Shown here: positions 11,106 through 22,387 of the stretch, piece by piece
Numbering within the stretch: the first letter of the stretch is position 1
How the letters are laid out: each line of letters opens with the position of its first letter
Assembly: GCF_014805685.1 (NCBI RefSeq)
Contig: NC_060892.1
Span: 4,396,490-4,460,489, forward strand
Reading direction: 5' to 3'
Source of the DNA: Silurus meridionalis
Lineage: Eukaryota; Chordata; Actinopteri; Siluriformes; Siluridae
Length of the DNA stretch: 64,000 nucleotides
Program-made: the position numbers and the translations under genes
Notes under the pieces: model-generated
Seen by the model: only the letters and a program-made list of their open reading frames with translations
The model's database searches: none
Told to the model about the DNA's origin: nothing

Positions 11106-12667
11106 GACGTGGTCAGAGTAGCGCCAGTTACACAATTAGTCTCGAAAGTTTTTGACACCACCTCATATATAGCACTGGGACTTCTAAAACCTTCTTTAGT
11201 AAAAGATACTGCCTCGATTGGCTGTCTGAAAAAGTGTCCACCATTAGCCCTTTCTGTGATCAATGGGGTAAGAAAGGGTGTGGGAAACACATGTCTGGAA
11301 GCCTCCTGTTCCTTATTACCCCCACGGAGGAGGTAAAGGGGCCATCGGGGTTGTCTTCAGGGCTGACAGTCTGATTCATGTTTTGATTAGTTTAATCCAG
11401 CAAGCCCAGAAAAAAGAAGCTCACTCTGGCCACTGGAGGACCTCTGTGTTTATTTCTCACTTTCTCTCTCTCTCTTTTGGTCTCTCTCACTCTTAACTCA
11501 TCTGTGTTTCATCCTTTCTTTCTGAGAACGATGAAACCGAGCTGTCGCTCTCTAAAAGATAGCATCGGCAGCTGACGCCCTACACAGCGGCATATCTCAA
11601 CCCGACCGCTTTTAGTTATCGGGGCCACCATCAAGGTCAAGGCTGATGGATCATAGAGAGGTTTTTACATTAACAGGAAGGGAAAGAGCCTGTCCGTGGC
11701 CCTGCGATGCTGGATCATACCTGCACGGTTGAAATTAGATGCTATTTTTGGGTGGGGGAGGAAATAATGGAATCCGGGATAATGGATTAATTAACAAAAG
11801 GTTAGAGGACAAAAGATTCTTCATCAGGTTCCTGCTGAATCTCATTTATTCAGGTAACTATTGACTGAGAAGCGCGTGATATCCGGGAAAGATGTATTTT
11901 TTAAATTCGTTTTTTTAATTATTATTATTAGTTTCCTGTGATAGAAGCATGAAAAAGGAAGGTATCCAAAATAAATAATAATAGCTGAGTTATACCTGGA
12001 AAACGATCTCAGTTTCGTTACATGGGCTTTTTTTGTCACTCATAGCAGGCATATAACAGAAGTGATACACGTGCATCCAGTGAGGCCCAAAACATTGCAC
12101 CCTTCTCAGTATACGAGATAACAGTTAGTTGGTAACAAAACTATATCCTGGCCCTTTTTTAATATCCTGGCACTAATTTTAAGATCTCTACATTTCATTT
12201 TTTTCCAAATAAAAAGCAGCCCTGTGTGTGTAACACTGTTATCTAAAAGTAAAAGGTGACGATACAAGTAATTATTTTCCCAGAAAAACTATCGTCAAAG
12301 GTAATAGCATGCTAACAAGTCTTAGAGCACCGCGATGTTCCTTTCCGTTTCGACATAGAGCAGTGCAAAAAATTCCCAAGCAACACAAATTTGTGTTCTG
12401 CATTCAATCTGCATTAAAGAATGGAACCTCGTGCTTTTTATCCATTAATAGCAATCGTTTTATAGCAATGATTTATCAATAATCTTCCAGAAAAAGTCTG
12501 ATCTTACGTTTTAGCAACTAGAAACAATAGTTTTGTCTTTTTTTTTCCACAAAAAGTGCTAACTTCTAAATCCTGGATATTTCTTATGTCTAAGAACCCA
12601 AAGCTACAGTTTTTCGGTCTAATTTCAAAGCTGACACAGAAGACTGGAGACTCTTTTCATGAAGGAA
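11106..12667. other. Unassigned sequence with a conserved-looking patch
   Basis: 11106-11340 may be untranslated DNA of the adjacent mariner remnant; overlapping open frames on both strands show no other domain. 11510-11720 is high-complexity sequence containing TCAAGGTCAAGG (an ERR/SF1-type half-site) and a short CGACAGC/GCAGCTG-rich part, and may be conserved non-coding DNA. The rest is AT-rich and featureless. Confidence 0.25.
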
Positions 12668-12817
12668 AGAAAGGTGCTGGGGTCAGCCATGATACAGCAC
12701 TCCTGGAGCACTTAGGGTCATGGGCTTGCTCGGTGCCCCAAGAGTGGTAGCTTGGGCTTGAACCGATGACTTTCTGGTCAGTAACCCAGAACCTAAATCA
12801 CTGAGCCACCACTTCCT
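12668..12817 (-). repeat. SINE-like fragment with tRNA-like head
   Basis: On the minus strand: GGTGGCTCAGTGATTTAGG (A-box-like), then GGTTCAAGCCCAAGC (B-box-like), then GGGGCACCGAGCAAGCCC. The left part (GCTGGGGTCAGCCATGATAC) is shared with 14372-14525, showing a common non-tRNA body for these two. Confidence 0.6.
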
Positions 12818-13100
12818 ATATTTATTGCCTCACAGAGAACAATCACTCAAAATGCCACCATATCAACAATCACTCGTTTTTTTTTTACCATTTAGGTGAA
12901 ATGTTTCTTAGATAAATGCCTGTGCAAGTTGTTACTATGGGACAGATCATTTGTATTAATGAATGCATTAACGTGAGCCAGAGTTTGCACTTTATTCTGC
13001 TTTAAAAAAGTACATGTATAGGATCTCCTATAATTACTATATATTCATTTTATTACAATTTCTGCGAGCCTCCAATTTGGACATCATAATCTGCTTAGAA

Positions 13101-13835
13101 TAAACAGACAAACGTTTGTGAACACCTGCAGAACAACATTCGTACGTCATTTTTTGAACATCCCATTCAACAATTAACCTCTATTTGCTGTTATAGTAAG
13201 CTCCACACTACCGGGACGATATTCCACTGTGTTTGTGTAGATTTGTATGGACATTTCGTGCCACCCAGATGAGGATGAGGATGAGGTTCCCTTTTCAGTC
13301 TGGTTCCTCTCAGGGTTCTTCTTTATACCATCTATGGGAGTTTTTCCTTTCCACAGTCACCACTGGCTTGTTTATTAGGGACAAACTTACTATTATAATT
13401 TAAAAACGTATCTTTTATCACTAGTTTATCTGTGTAAAGCTTCTTTGAGACAATGTCCATTGTTAAAAGCTCTAAACAAATAAAACTGAATTGAATTAAA
13501 TTGAATTTGTGGATATTAATTAAGCCACAAGAGCACTAATAAAGCCAGGTACCGATGTAGGAGATCTGGGGTGCAGTCAGGGTTCCTCTTAATTCATCCT
13601 AAAAGTGTTTAATAGGGTTGAGGTCAGAGCTCTACAGCAGGTCATTCAAGATCTTCCACTCAAACTCATGTAAAGCAAAATCTTCCTGGAGTTGGCTTCC
13701 ATGCTTGGATCTTGTAGTTCAAGGGATGGAAAAATTGAATATTACTGCATTCAGAGACTCAATTTACAATTGTGTGCTTCCAAATCTGTGGTAGCAGATT
13801 TTAAAAAGTCAAATGTCCCAATATATTTGGTACAT
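13101..13835 (-). mobile_element. Tc1-type transposon remnant, copy 2, interrupted
   Basis: Reverse orientation. Left terminus AGACAAACGTTTGTGAACAC; right terminus GTCAAATGTCCCAATATATT. Transposase-derived text in the right half includes the region complementary to the GTGCAC/AAGCC part only weakly. The element is split by the retroposon at 13247-13504. Without that insert it is about 470 bases, a typical deletion derivative. Confidence 0.75.
13247..13504 (+). repeat. ~500-bp retroposon family, 5'-truncated, with 6-bp target duplication
   Basis: Plus-strand copy reading CCCAGATGAGGATGAGG, TCTGGTTCCTCTCAGGG, TTAGGGACAAACTTAC, GAGACAATGTCCATTG and a tail of AATTGAATTAAATTG. It is flanked by ATTTGT at 13241-13246 and 13505-13510. 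Joining the flanks restores the surrounding Tc1 sequence, which shows that it landed in that element. Confidence 0.8.
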
Positions 13836-13839
13836 AACA

Positions 13840-14330
13840 ATAAGCATAATTAGCTTATATGCCTCGTGCTCGTTCTATATTGTTTGCCGTTTCAGAGGGC
13901 GTCCACAAAGAGCCCAAAGTCAAGGTTCTGGAGGATCATCATGGCTGTCGACGGCACTGTTTCGAGTTACTCCGTGCACCTTGCTAAATAGGTTTAAATT
14001 TTTATTTGCTTGGGAACAAAGATCACATCATCGGAGGATAGCGTAGCTGTAATTTATTTAAGATGTCCTCTCAGCGGGGAGAGTGAGAGTTATTTTTGTT
14101 TCAGCTGAGGAGGAGAAGTGGATATGGGAGGTCTCGCCTGTCTCAGCGTACCTGAAGGTCACACCATGAGCCTCGACGGGCAAACAGAGCGATCAGAGCT
14201 ACACAGCTTGTTTGAATAGCGTGCCGTGGGGACGGAGGAAACCATTTGAGTGTGGACGTCTTTGTTGGTCTTAATTGAGCGGGAAGAACGATCGTGACAT
14301 TTCAAGCGATTTCAATGCTATGGCTATACA
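13840..14330. promoter_or_regulatory. Candidate conserved non-coding element
   Basis: High-complexity sequence without repeats: GCATAATTAGCTTATATG, TGGTCTTAATTGAGCGGG, CTGAAGGTCACACC (nuclear-receptor-type half-site). A short CCGTTTCAG precedes GAGGGCGTCC near 13889-13900 and resembles a splice acceptor, but no exon with a donor could be defined. Confidence 0.25.
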
Positions 14331-14371
14331 CTGAAGCGATTGGAGATACATTTAGAGAAGGAGTAGGTGCT

Positions 14372-14525
14372 TTTACTTGTCACACGTACATTAGAGCACA
14401 GTGAAATTCTTTCTTTGGATATTCCTGTGATGTTAAGAAGCTGGGGGTCAGAGCACAGAAATGATACGGGGTCCCTGGAGTTAAGGGCCTTGCTCAAAGG
14501 CCCAAGAGTGGCAGCTTAGTGAGAC
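14372..14525 (-). repeat. Interspersed repeat fragment (ACTTGTCACAC type)
   Basis: Starts TTACTTGTCACACGTACATT, then GCACAGTGAAATTCTTTC, GCTGGGGGTCAGAGCAC, and ends AAGGGCCTTGCTCAAAGGCC. Same family body as 12668-12740; the tRNA-like head is missing here. Confidence 0.6.
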
Positions 14526-14873
14526 TGGGGGGAAGTTGGTGCGAAGAAACGCAAAGCATAAAATTGCTTGGTGTTTTTTATTAACATAATTTATTTTAAC
14601 AGTTTTAAACATCGCCGGTTTAAATTGTTTTCAAAACAAATTTATGTAAAATGTCGCCTCGGCTTGCAAATTTAAAAAAATTTAATTGTATAAATCAAAC
14701 TAATTCAATAATAATAAATAAATCAATCTAATTCAATACACTTTTTAATTATATTGATTAAATTGAGTATTCGATTCAATTGGCACAAAGTAATTTGATT
14801 AAATAAAATGAAACAAATGGAAAAATGTTAATTAAATTGTTTTCAATTTTTTTCAACCCTATTTCGGTAATAA

Positions 14874-14875
<2 letters not shown>

Positions 14876-14921
<46 letters not shown>
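14876..14921. repeat. (GT)n microsatellite
   Basis: About 23 uninterrupted GT units. The 300 bases upstream are AT-rich, with TTCAAT and AATTGA words repeated loosely. Confidence 0.98.
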
Positions 14922-14924
<3 letters not shown>

Positions 14925-15426
14925 ACATTTAATATTCACATGTTTTACATGATATATATGTTCTACTTGACAATTCAACGTATTTCAGCATAACAAACGC
15001 ACTTAAGAAACCCACAAGACAGTTATTTATATATTCCATTTTTTTATTTATAAATCAATTCATTCCTTCCATCCTTATTTATTTAGTCTCTCTCTCTCTC
15101 GCTTTGCGGGATTTGAGGAAGTTCTACTTATTTAACAAAAAGATTCTTGACGCTGGACATAAAATGCAAAAGAATCCGTATCTATAAATTGTTATTAAAA
15201 AACGTTGCCAATAACAGGAAGTCATCAATGCAGAACAAAAAGGTTTTCTCACATGTGCAGTACGAATCATGTTTTCAGTACGGATCAAGTAGCCACAGTG
15301 ACACGTACCAAGAAAGAAAGAAATGTGTGTTTGTGTGGTTGTGTGTGTGTTTGTATGTGTGTTTCAGGTTGGCATTTAAAAACTAAGGATTCATTGCATT
15401 AATTTACTAGTGCTAAAGAAGTTTGA

Positions 15427-15665
15427 TATACGCTGTATGGACAAAAGTCCGTGGACAACTGAGCATAAGATTTGTATACAATTTTTGAACATCCCATTCT
15501 ACATTTAGTCGCTAGATAATAACCGCAACTCTTCTGGGAAGATTGTGGAGAGTGCTTGTGAAGATTTATGGTGATTCATTTAGCCACACTCAAGCTCTTC
15601 CACTCCAAACCATGGAAACCAATTTGGGAAAGGAACCAAATATGGCTTAATGTCTATACAGTGTG
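15427..15665 (-). mobile_element. Tc1-type transposon remnant, copy 3 (short)
   Basis: Terminus CTGTATGGACAAAAGTCCGT at the left; AACCAAATATGGCTTAATG and GTCTATACAGTGTG at the right. About 240 bases, with most of the transposase-derived middle gone; the CTCTTCTGGGAAGATTGTGG part of the C-terminal coding text remains. Confidence 0.75.
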
Positions 15666-15714
15666 TCTTGATGGTGTCCGACTTCTGCAAATAAACTGAA
15701 ATTTCATTTCAGTA

Positions 15715-16030
15715 AAAGCCTTAATTAACCCTTCAAACGCTTTTCCCAGTGATCACACATCACCAATGACCAAAGTCATCAGCATTACATGTTAATGCAC
15801 GTGTCTAAGTGCTGATCAGCAGTAATTTATTAAATTTGTCATCAAAGCCGCCACTTATCCGTGATGGGGATTTTTTTTTCTCATTCCGGCTGCTGGACTT
15901 TGCTGGGGTTTTTATCATGCAGCTCATCCTTAATGAGTGTGGATTAAAAAGGATGATCCGAGCTTTGCAATCCGAGACTCGCTTCAGGCCTCTGGAGGTC
16001 AAAGTCCAAATCCTTTCCGAGCACATATTA
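15715..16030. promoter_or_regulatory. Candidate conserved non-coding element
   Basis: Repeat-free block with AGCCTTAATTAACCC, CACCAATGACC, GCATTACATGTTAATGC and TGATCAGCAGTAATTTATTA. The density of AT-core homeodomain-type words inside complex sequence resembles developmental enhancers. Open frames on both strands (15805-16134) share the same bases and have no domain. Confidence 0.28.
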
Positions 16031-16453
16031 TTTTTTGGGTGTGTTTTTTGTTTTTAAATATTTATGTCAATGTCAGTTGCACTTTTCCCATGAGTGGATA
16101 CACAGTGATTATACCTGATTATATGCTTCACTAACTAATTTTCTTGCACATATTCGACAGATTGCTACTACGACTGATTTCGGGTTTGTTTAATATCTCT
16201 GGAGGCCGTTTACTGAATTACAGCCGTGCGTACGAAAAGAAAACGTGTAATGGTGATACCGTTGAGTTCACTGTATTATCATTATGTGTGTGTCTCTGTG
16301 TGTGTGTGTGTTAATGATTTATAGTAATTAATCCACCAGACCCTGTCCGGGATCCTGGACACATCTGTGGCTGTGTCTGCAAAGGCTGAAGGACACTGAG
16401 CATTAAAGCTGTGCTTTTTTATATTTAATATCTAAATGTATATTTCTAAGATA

Positions 16454-16826
16454 CACACTATACAGACAAACGTTTGTGGACACCTGAGCTTTGCTTTTTG
16501 AACAGCTTTATCCACATTTAGTCCTCATTTGCTGTTATAGTAACCTCTACTCTTCTGGTAAGATGTTCTACTAGATTTTTTGGAGATTTTGTGGAGATTC
16601 ATTCAGATATAAGGGTGTTACTAAAGTCCAAAACTGATGTAGGTGAGGTGAGGAGGCCTGGGGTGCAGTCTGGTCTTCTAGCGGAAGTGAAGGGAAAGTT
16701 TCATGCCTACACATACAAAGACATCCAGAACAATCGTGTGCCTCTAAATATGTGGTAACAGTTTGGGGAAGAACCACATATGGCAGGGAAAGTCAGGTGT
16801 CCCAATACTTTTGTCCATATTGTGTT
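16454..16826 (-). mobile_element. Tc1-type transposon remnant, copy 4
   Basis: Left end ACACACTATACAGACAAACG; right end TGTCCCAATACTTTTGTCC, with ACCACATATGG before it as in other copies. The central part with the second catalytic Asp region is missing. A (GGAT)n tract follows 45 bases beyond. Confidence 0.8.
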
Positions 16827-16870
16827 TAGTGGCTTGTCTAGATTTGCAATAAGGTACTGTATATCAGTTG

Positions 16871-16924
16871 TGGATGGATGGATGGATGGATGGATGGATA
16901 GATGGATAGATGGATAGATGGATA
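16871..16924. repeat. (GGAT)n/(GATA)n tetranucleotide microsatellite
   Basis: Thirteen or so units, pure TGGA first, then alternating TAGA and TGGA. Confidence 0.95.
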
Positions 16925-17259
16925 TTGCCCTAAGTGTTGTATCTATCAGTGCTACATATAGTGATTGCTGTTGGGACAAACATCCTTCTGTACCACTGCT
17001 TTCTACAGCCGAGCTGAATTCATTCTCTGCTGAAGGGCTCGGCTGTTTCATCAGTAGGTCGTGGAGGAGACACTGTTCATAATCCAGAATGTGTGTGACT
17101 TTAGTGTCATTTTTTTTCCTGACCCACGGTGGTAATGTGGCTGGTTGCAGTCTTCGTTCTCCTGCAGTCCATCACCATCTCTTCAGTCCTGGCTACATCG
17201 AGGAGAAGATGGTTTTCGATGTAACACCAAAGAACATCATTAGAGCAAGCTATTCATGT

Positions 17260-17345
17260 GACACTTTCTAGCCAATCAGAATCAAGAATTTGACAGTGCT
17301 GAATTATAAAGCATTATAGTTGATGTTATTTACACATTACGCCTT
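17260..17345. repeat. Fragment of CCAATCAGA MITE family
   Basis: GCCAATCAGAATCAAGAATT followed by GACAGTGCTG resembles the right end of the element at 52986-53335. Confidence 0.4.
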
Positions 17346-17479
17346 ATAAAACTCAGTTATGGAGGTTCCCCGGTTCTTGAGCCAGGTTTGGCTTTATGTT
17401 CGGCTTTAAGCAGGAATCTTGGATTCCGTTGTGTAAATAAAAACACCTATGTGTAATATATACATTTCTGTCTAGATCT

Positions 17480-17800
17480 TTCTTGGCTGTTTTCATTGTA
17501 ATGCCTTTAATATCCTCAAATTATTCGTTTCCATCATTTCAGCGTTTTTCAGATCCCGTTTTATTGTAGGCCCTCCAGTTTCATCTTGACCCCGAGCCAT
17601 TGTGGGTGATTATTATTCAGCTGTTCCAGAGAGCCTCTGCTTAAATAATGAGTGCTTTTGCACTTATCTGCACTAAACATTCTCGCTATTGCAACTCTGA
17701 TTCAGAGCGTCTGGAGCCAGAGAGAAATTTACAAGCGACGTTTGAAGAGAACAATGAATTAGTATTAGTGGAGTGTATTGGCTGCATGTGCTAGACGACC
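17480..17800. promoter_or_regulatory. Candidate conserved non-coding element
   Basis: Repeat-free block containing TTGTAATGCCTTTAATATCC, CATTGTGGGTGATTATTATT and AATGAATTAGTATTAG. Texture only; no coding signal. Confidence 0.27.
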
Positions 17801-18389
17801 GGACTGTGGCTCCATGTCTCGCTCTTACAGCATGTGGATAATCGCTTTCTTGTGGTTCAACATCTCTGTGCTGTGTACATTCCCATTACTTGGCATTTGT
17901 TCTCTCCGAGTCGACGCCCACTACGGTATTCTGGCAAATTGCAGCATGAAATCTGTAGTGCTGTAACTGCCAGTAAGCCTTCACTACAAAGTGTTGCATA
18001 CAAATTAGCTTAACAGCCCAAGTCCAATATGTGAGACCTGGCCGGGACTGTGCGCCATGCATCCGGCGTGATTTACAGCTGTTCTTAATGTTCATTTCTT
18101 AATGTTTCCCAAAAGCATTGGCTTCTGACTCATATCTTCACCCGCAGTGTCAGAATCACGCCTTCATGAAGGATTTGTTTTCAAATCCGGGTTTTGTATT
18201 CGAACCCGTTTCCTAGCATCCCTGTGCGAAACGGATGTAGGTGCAGGCCAAACATGCAGTGGTCATGTTGCTCACGCAGTCCAAATAAAAAGATGAAGAC
18301 TGATTGAGCATCTCTGGACGGCTCACAGGTATCGAGATCCTGTTTCATTTTTTATTATTTTTTTTTATTTAATCAATCATATGGCAGAC

Positions 18390-18570
18390 AGCGAGAGGGG
18401 AAATTGTTAAACTACCCCTGCAACCTCATCCCCATAATTGAATTCGTTATTAAAGTGCCAGTGTTAAGCCATAGCTCTGTCCATTCAAATAGCATAATCT
18501 TTGCCCTTTATGTTGCTTAGCAACCAGCCCTTACTGTTACCCAAATCCACTGCATGGTGGATGAATTGAT
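18390..18570. promoter_or_regulatory. Candidate regulatory patch with RFX X-box-like palindrome
   Basis: Contains GTTGCTTAGCAAC at 18512-18524, two perfect 5-bp half-sites with a 3-base centre, close to the RFX X-box (GTTNCC..GGNAAC). Nearby are CCATAATTGAATTCGTTATT and TTCAAATAGCATAATC. Function is inferred from motif shape only. Confidence 0.3.
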
Positions 18571-18724
18571 TATGAATGTTATGATTTTATTTTGACCTGT
18601 ATCCCTTTCAGACAAATTGTTCATTATTAATAATATACAATCTATTATTTATCGAATCATTGTTTGAGGAATCGCAATTACAATGAATAAATGACATTTC
18701 ATACTATTGGTGTTTTGGAGATAA

Positions 18725-19795
18725 AATGAGTTTTACAGCTCAAACTGAAATACTTTGCCATGCCTCTTAAAGCTTGCTGAAGGTGTTGAGGATTTCTTTC
18801 TTGTGATCCAGTTTGTCCCAGAGCAGTTCAATAGGATTTAGGTGCAGTGACCGGGCAGGATATTCCATTATAGATAACACTACAGATGACTGTTTGCTCT
18901 CTAAATAAAGCTTACAGATCTTGTACGCTTTGGTGTTTTGTTTTACGGGGAAGTCAACGAAGCAGCTAATTTATGGATTTTTCCTGGGTTTTTCCCAGTT
19001 TCACAAACCTCAAGCCAAAAAACTGAGCCCCATAACATTAGACCAATGAAATTGCCGAACGTAAACGAAAAAACGCACCTCACCTCTGTTCTGAGCTGCA
19101 CGGCATTGGGAGAAAAAACCTTCACCGGTGTTGATTTTTAAACGCACGACGATGCCAAAAGAAGTTGAGTCTGGGTCATGGGATAGCTCGCTAACTCCAG
19201 TTACAACAGAAATCATATAAGCACAGACAGGTTTCCAAAACTCGTGCTTTTTTTATTTTTCTTGGCAACAGTGTTATGGTTTAGTCAAAAAAACTTAGAA
19301 ATGAGCATCAGAAAATAATAAGGACATATTCCTTGGTCTTGCACACATGCAGTAATACCGGAAAAATGCGTCGGCAGGCTATTCCCCAAAATGCTGCTCT
19401 TTTCTTCAAGGAGCCACAACATATTTCACTGTCAGACACTGTCTTTCATTAAAGTCTGTGTAAAGTTCATTAGTTTTAGTGTAGACACCTACGGTTTATA
19501 GACAGGTGCGGCTTATTTATGTTCAAAATAAAAATCTTTGTCAAATTCAGTGTTTTATATATGGGTGCGCTTTATAGTCCGGAAATTATGGTAAGCTGTA
19601 ACTATGTTTGACTGTGGGGGTGAGGCAGTCTGCTAACATCCTCACTCCTGTTTTTGGGGTTTTTGTTAGAGACAAATATTTGGACTCATCTGTCCACTTT
19701 CTTCCAGTAATTCATTGTCAAATTGTGTTTTTTCATTTGCATAAAGGACTAAGTGGTTTCAAACTTTTGACAGGCTCTGTATAGTTAAAAGTGTT
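18725..19795 (-). mobile_element. Tc1-like transposon remnant carrying a nested hAT-like element
   Basis: The outer element is seen in two pieces. 18755-18938 has GTGATCCAGTTTGTCCCAGA and GTGACCGGGCAGGATATTCC, words from a transposase region of a common fish Tc1-like element. 19594-19795 has AACTATGTTTGACTGTGGGG, ATTTGGACTCATCTGTCCAC and the terminal word AAACTTTTGACAGGCTCTGT. The strand is given from my memory of this transposase being read on the opposite strand. The middle is replaced by the element at 18940-19593. Confidence 0.5.
18940..19593 (-). mobile_element. hAT-like non-autonomous element, one end lost
   Basis: The right boundary is a clear terminus: GGTGCGCTTTATAGTCCGGA then AATTATGGTA, the TACCGTAATTTCCGGACTAT type read on minus. 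The inner text (GACCAATGAAATTGCCGAAC, TGAGCTGCACGGCATTGGG, ACGATGCCAAAAGAAG) is found inverted at 55145-55540. The left boundary lacks the expected AAGCCGC..TACGGTA end. hAT membership is inferred from family resemblance, not from a target duplication. Confidence 0.55.
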
Positions 19796-19799
19796 TTCT

Positions 19800-20613
19800 A
19801 TCTTCCTAGAAAAGCTTCTAACTAAGGTTTTTTTTTTTTTTTTGCAAATTTGTAGTGTTTGATTTAAACAGTAGTTCATTACTCAGCACAGATCATTTGT
19901 AATAGTTCTAAATGACGTGTTCTATGGTACTTTAATCACAAGAATAAGTGCTCTGAATGAAGTGTGTGCCATATGGATGGTTTGCAATTCATAATGATAG
20001 ACAATTAAAAGCTTTGGGGCATTAAATCAAAAAGCGGAATAAATCATTATTTAGTCCAATATTTTCAGAAGCCACACTGGTGTAACACTGTTTTTTTTCC
20101 TTTCCCTAATTTCCCAAGAGTAGCTGCTTGTAGTAGCAAAGCTTTTGGCGTACCGGGTTCATCACAGATCCGCCATCTCCCAATTTACAATACCCCATGA
20201 TGCTTTGCCATCTGTCGCTACAGCGCCTGCTTTCCACTCCGACATGTTTGGAGCCGTGAGAAAACAAACGCGATTGGTCTTTTGCTCGGGTGTTGAGAGA
20301 GGAAATGGGATTCGATGCTCCACCCATGTTACATAATCCAACATGCATGCTATTGATAGCTTCCTAACTGTGTTCCACATGCGTTCTAGCCATCTGATTG
20401 GCAAAACATCGTCGTACAAGAAAGAATCCATGATGTGTAGTATCGTGTTGATAAAAAGAAGATTTTGATCATCCGGGACTGGTGTTAGCATTAGAATAGC
20501 ACTATCCTGTGCCCCATGTTATATAATCAATCTTTGGAAAGACTCATAGGGCTTCTTAAAAATACAACATGATGTCAACTAGCTCTGGTGAGAATTAACA
20601 CTGATATAGTGTG

Positions 20614-20661
<48 letters not shown>

Positions 20662-21255
20662 AAGTAAATTGCCGTACATTAGACGAAATCCCAGGACAGG
20701 ACACTTGACAGAAAGGTTTGTGAGGACGCAGCGCAGCCCTGCAGTCCTTTGGGATTGCTCTCAGCCGTTAGCTGTTATGATTGGCTGAGCTCGAATTAGA
20801 GCGCCCTGCCAGGAAAAGGAATCGTGTCCGGGCTGGTTGTCTAGGAAACCATGCCCCAAGAGGCTCCTGGGATGAGGGAAACAGGGATGGGTTTGATGAG
20901 GGAATCATTGTTGCTTGAGTAAAAAGGAAACTAAAAGGAGAGAGAAAAAATGTGATATTTCTTTAAGACAAAGTTGCAACAGTTAATTTTGTTGTCAAAA
21001 AACAACATACTTTTATTACTTTTCTTCACATCTTGTTTGCGATTCTGGAAATGGGGTCAGTGAAGATTCGGCAAGGAGATTACGTTGCTTTTTTTTAATT
21101 TGGCACAGTGCTGGAAGTCACAAGTGACCACTCAGTTGCATTTTTTACCACACAAATGCACAACTGTCTTAAGGGTATTTCCCATATTGCAATGTGAAAT
21201 GGAGCAAAAGTCAATCTTTTTCTCAGGAATTGAAGTTTTGACAAAAAACTAAAAT
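19800..21255. other. Unassigned sequence with microsatellite
   Basis: No named repeat apart from the (GT)n tract at 20616-20660. A 109-codon minus-strand frame at 20162-20491 reads as mixed-composition protein but has no domain I recognise, and a shadow frame lies opposite; it could be a decayed transposon or a real exon fragment. 20670-20930 is GC-richer, complex sequence with GTTGTCTAGGAAAC (X-box-like) at 20836-20849. Confidence 0.3.
20616..20660. repeat. (GT)n microsatellite
   Basis: About 22 GT units. Confidence 0.98.
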
Positions 21256-21257
21256 TG

Positions 21258-21412
21258 GGGAAATGGTAGCTCACTGGTGAAGGTGTTGGACTTTTGATCA
21301 GAAGGTATTGAGTTAAAATCCCAGTACCATCAAGCTGCCACTAGTGGGCCCCTGAGCAAGTCCCTTAACTGCTCATCTCTGGTTTAGAGCATCTGACAAA
21401 AGGCTTAAAAGT
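21258..21412 (+). repeat. tRNA-like SINE
   Basis: Head AATGGTAGCTCACTGGTGAA (A-box-like), then TGAGTTAAAATCCCAG (B-box-like), body CACTAGTGGGCCCCTGAGC, tail AGAGCATCTGACAAAAGG. Confidence 0.7.
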
Positions 21413-21544
21413 ACATATTATTAATTAATGATAGTATAGTAATATTAGCAACACATTTGATGCTGCTTACCTCTGGAATCAGCTTGATCACACTGACAGG
21501 AAACACCATGTATACCTGATTGTATATTCTATCTATTATTGATG

Positions 21545-21700
21545 TGCATCTCCATATCTGAGGCTGATGCGATTCACATCTCGATGCACAGCCAACGATA
21601 CGATACATTAAAGATACGTATAAAGCAACTACCGATGTGATACGACACGATTCACCCCGTTACGATTCAGTGTGATTCCATTTCAATTTGATTAAATTTG
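21545..21700. repeat. Degenerate GATACGAT-type repeat
   Basis: Recurring words ACGATACGATAC, GATACGACACGATTC and TTACGATTCAGTGTGATTC form an irregular short-period repeat seen in several fish genomes. No unit length could be fixed. Confidence 0.5.
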
Positions 21701-21888
21701 AGTGGTTAATGAGCAAATGAGTGGATCAGTAGGGGATATTAATATCAGTTCATTTAATTTAATCAAAAAAATCTAATGTAAGTTTTCCTGATTAGAAGTT
21801 TGAACTGACAAATTCAGAGGATTTTTTTTATAGTACTTCCAATTCCAATAATACTCATGTAATGAGTATAAATACCCCCAAAGCAATA

Positions 21889-22259
21889 CAGGTAGTCCCA
21901 TAGTTACACTGGAGATTCTTTCCAATGACCCTATTGTAACTTGAAAACATCGAGACATGGTTCTGTAATACACAGAAGTCCTCAAAAGTAGTGATCAGTA
22001 TGTTCTAGTACACTGTAATTTGTTAAGCATTTAATTTGTACATAATTTAGCAAAAAAATGTACAGTACCGTACTCTATAAACTATACAGTAAAGATGTAA
22101 GTAGCAGCGGGGGCACGGATGAGCGTCGGTTCACGAGTGGAGGGCGGAGCTTATGCTGCTATGTTTGGCTGCTGCACCAAACGTAAAATATCGTATCACT
22201 ATCGTCATCATACGATCGAAAAATCGAAAGTCAGACCATTGTAATTTGGGAACCATCTG
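21889..22259 (-). mobile_element. TA-flanked Tigger/pogo-like MITE, complete
   Basis: 371 bp. It starts CAGGTAGTCCCATAGTTAC and ends GGGAACCATCTG; the ends are imperfect inverted repeats (CAGGTAGTCCC against CAGATGGTTCC). It is bounded by TA at 21887-21888 and 22260-22261, the target duplication of the Tc1/mariner superfamily. Inside are TACAGTACCG and CGAAAAATCGAAAG. No coding capacity. Related to 4409-4822 in inverted orientation. Confidence 0.7.
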
Positions 22260-22387
22260 TATTCTATAATAAAGTAAATTTGATCTTCCTAACTTTCTTA
22301 CAGTATTTATTCTGTTTCATTGTATTTTTTTAACAAATAGGTTTCATTGTAACAGCAACAAAAACGAATAGGCAATTAAAAATGCTT

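Noticed and set aside
13889..13905. Splice-acceptor-like CCGTTTCAG
   Set aside because: No matching donor or open exon follows; such words are frequent by chance.
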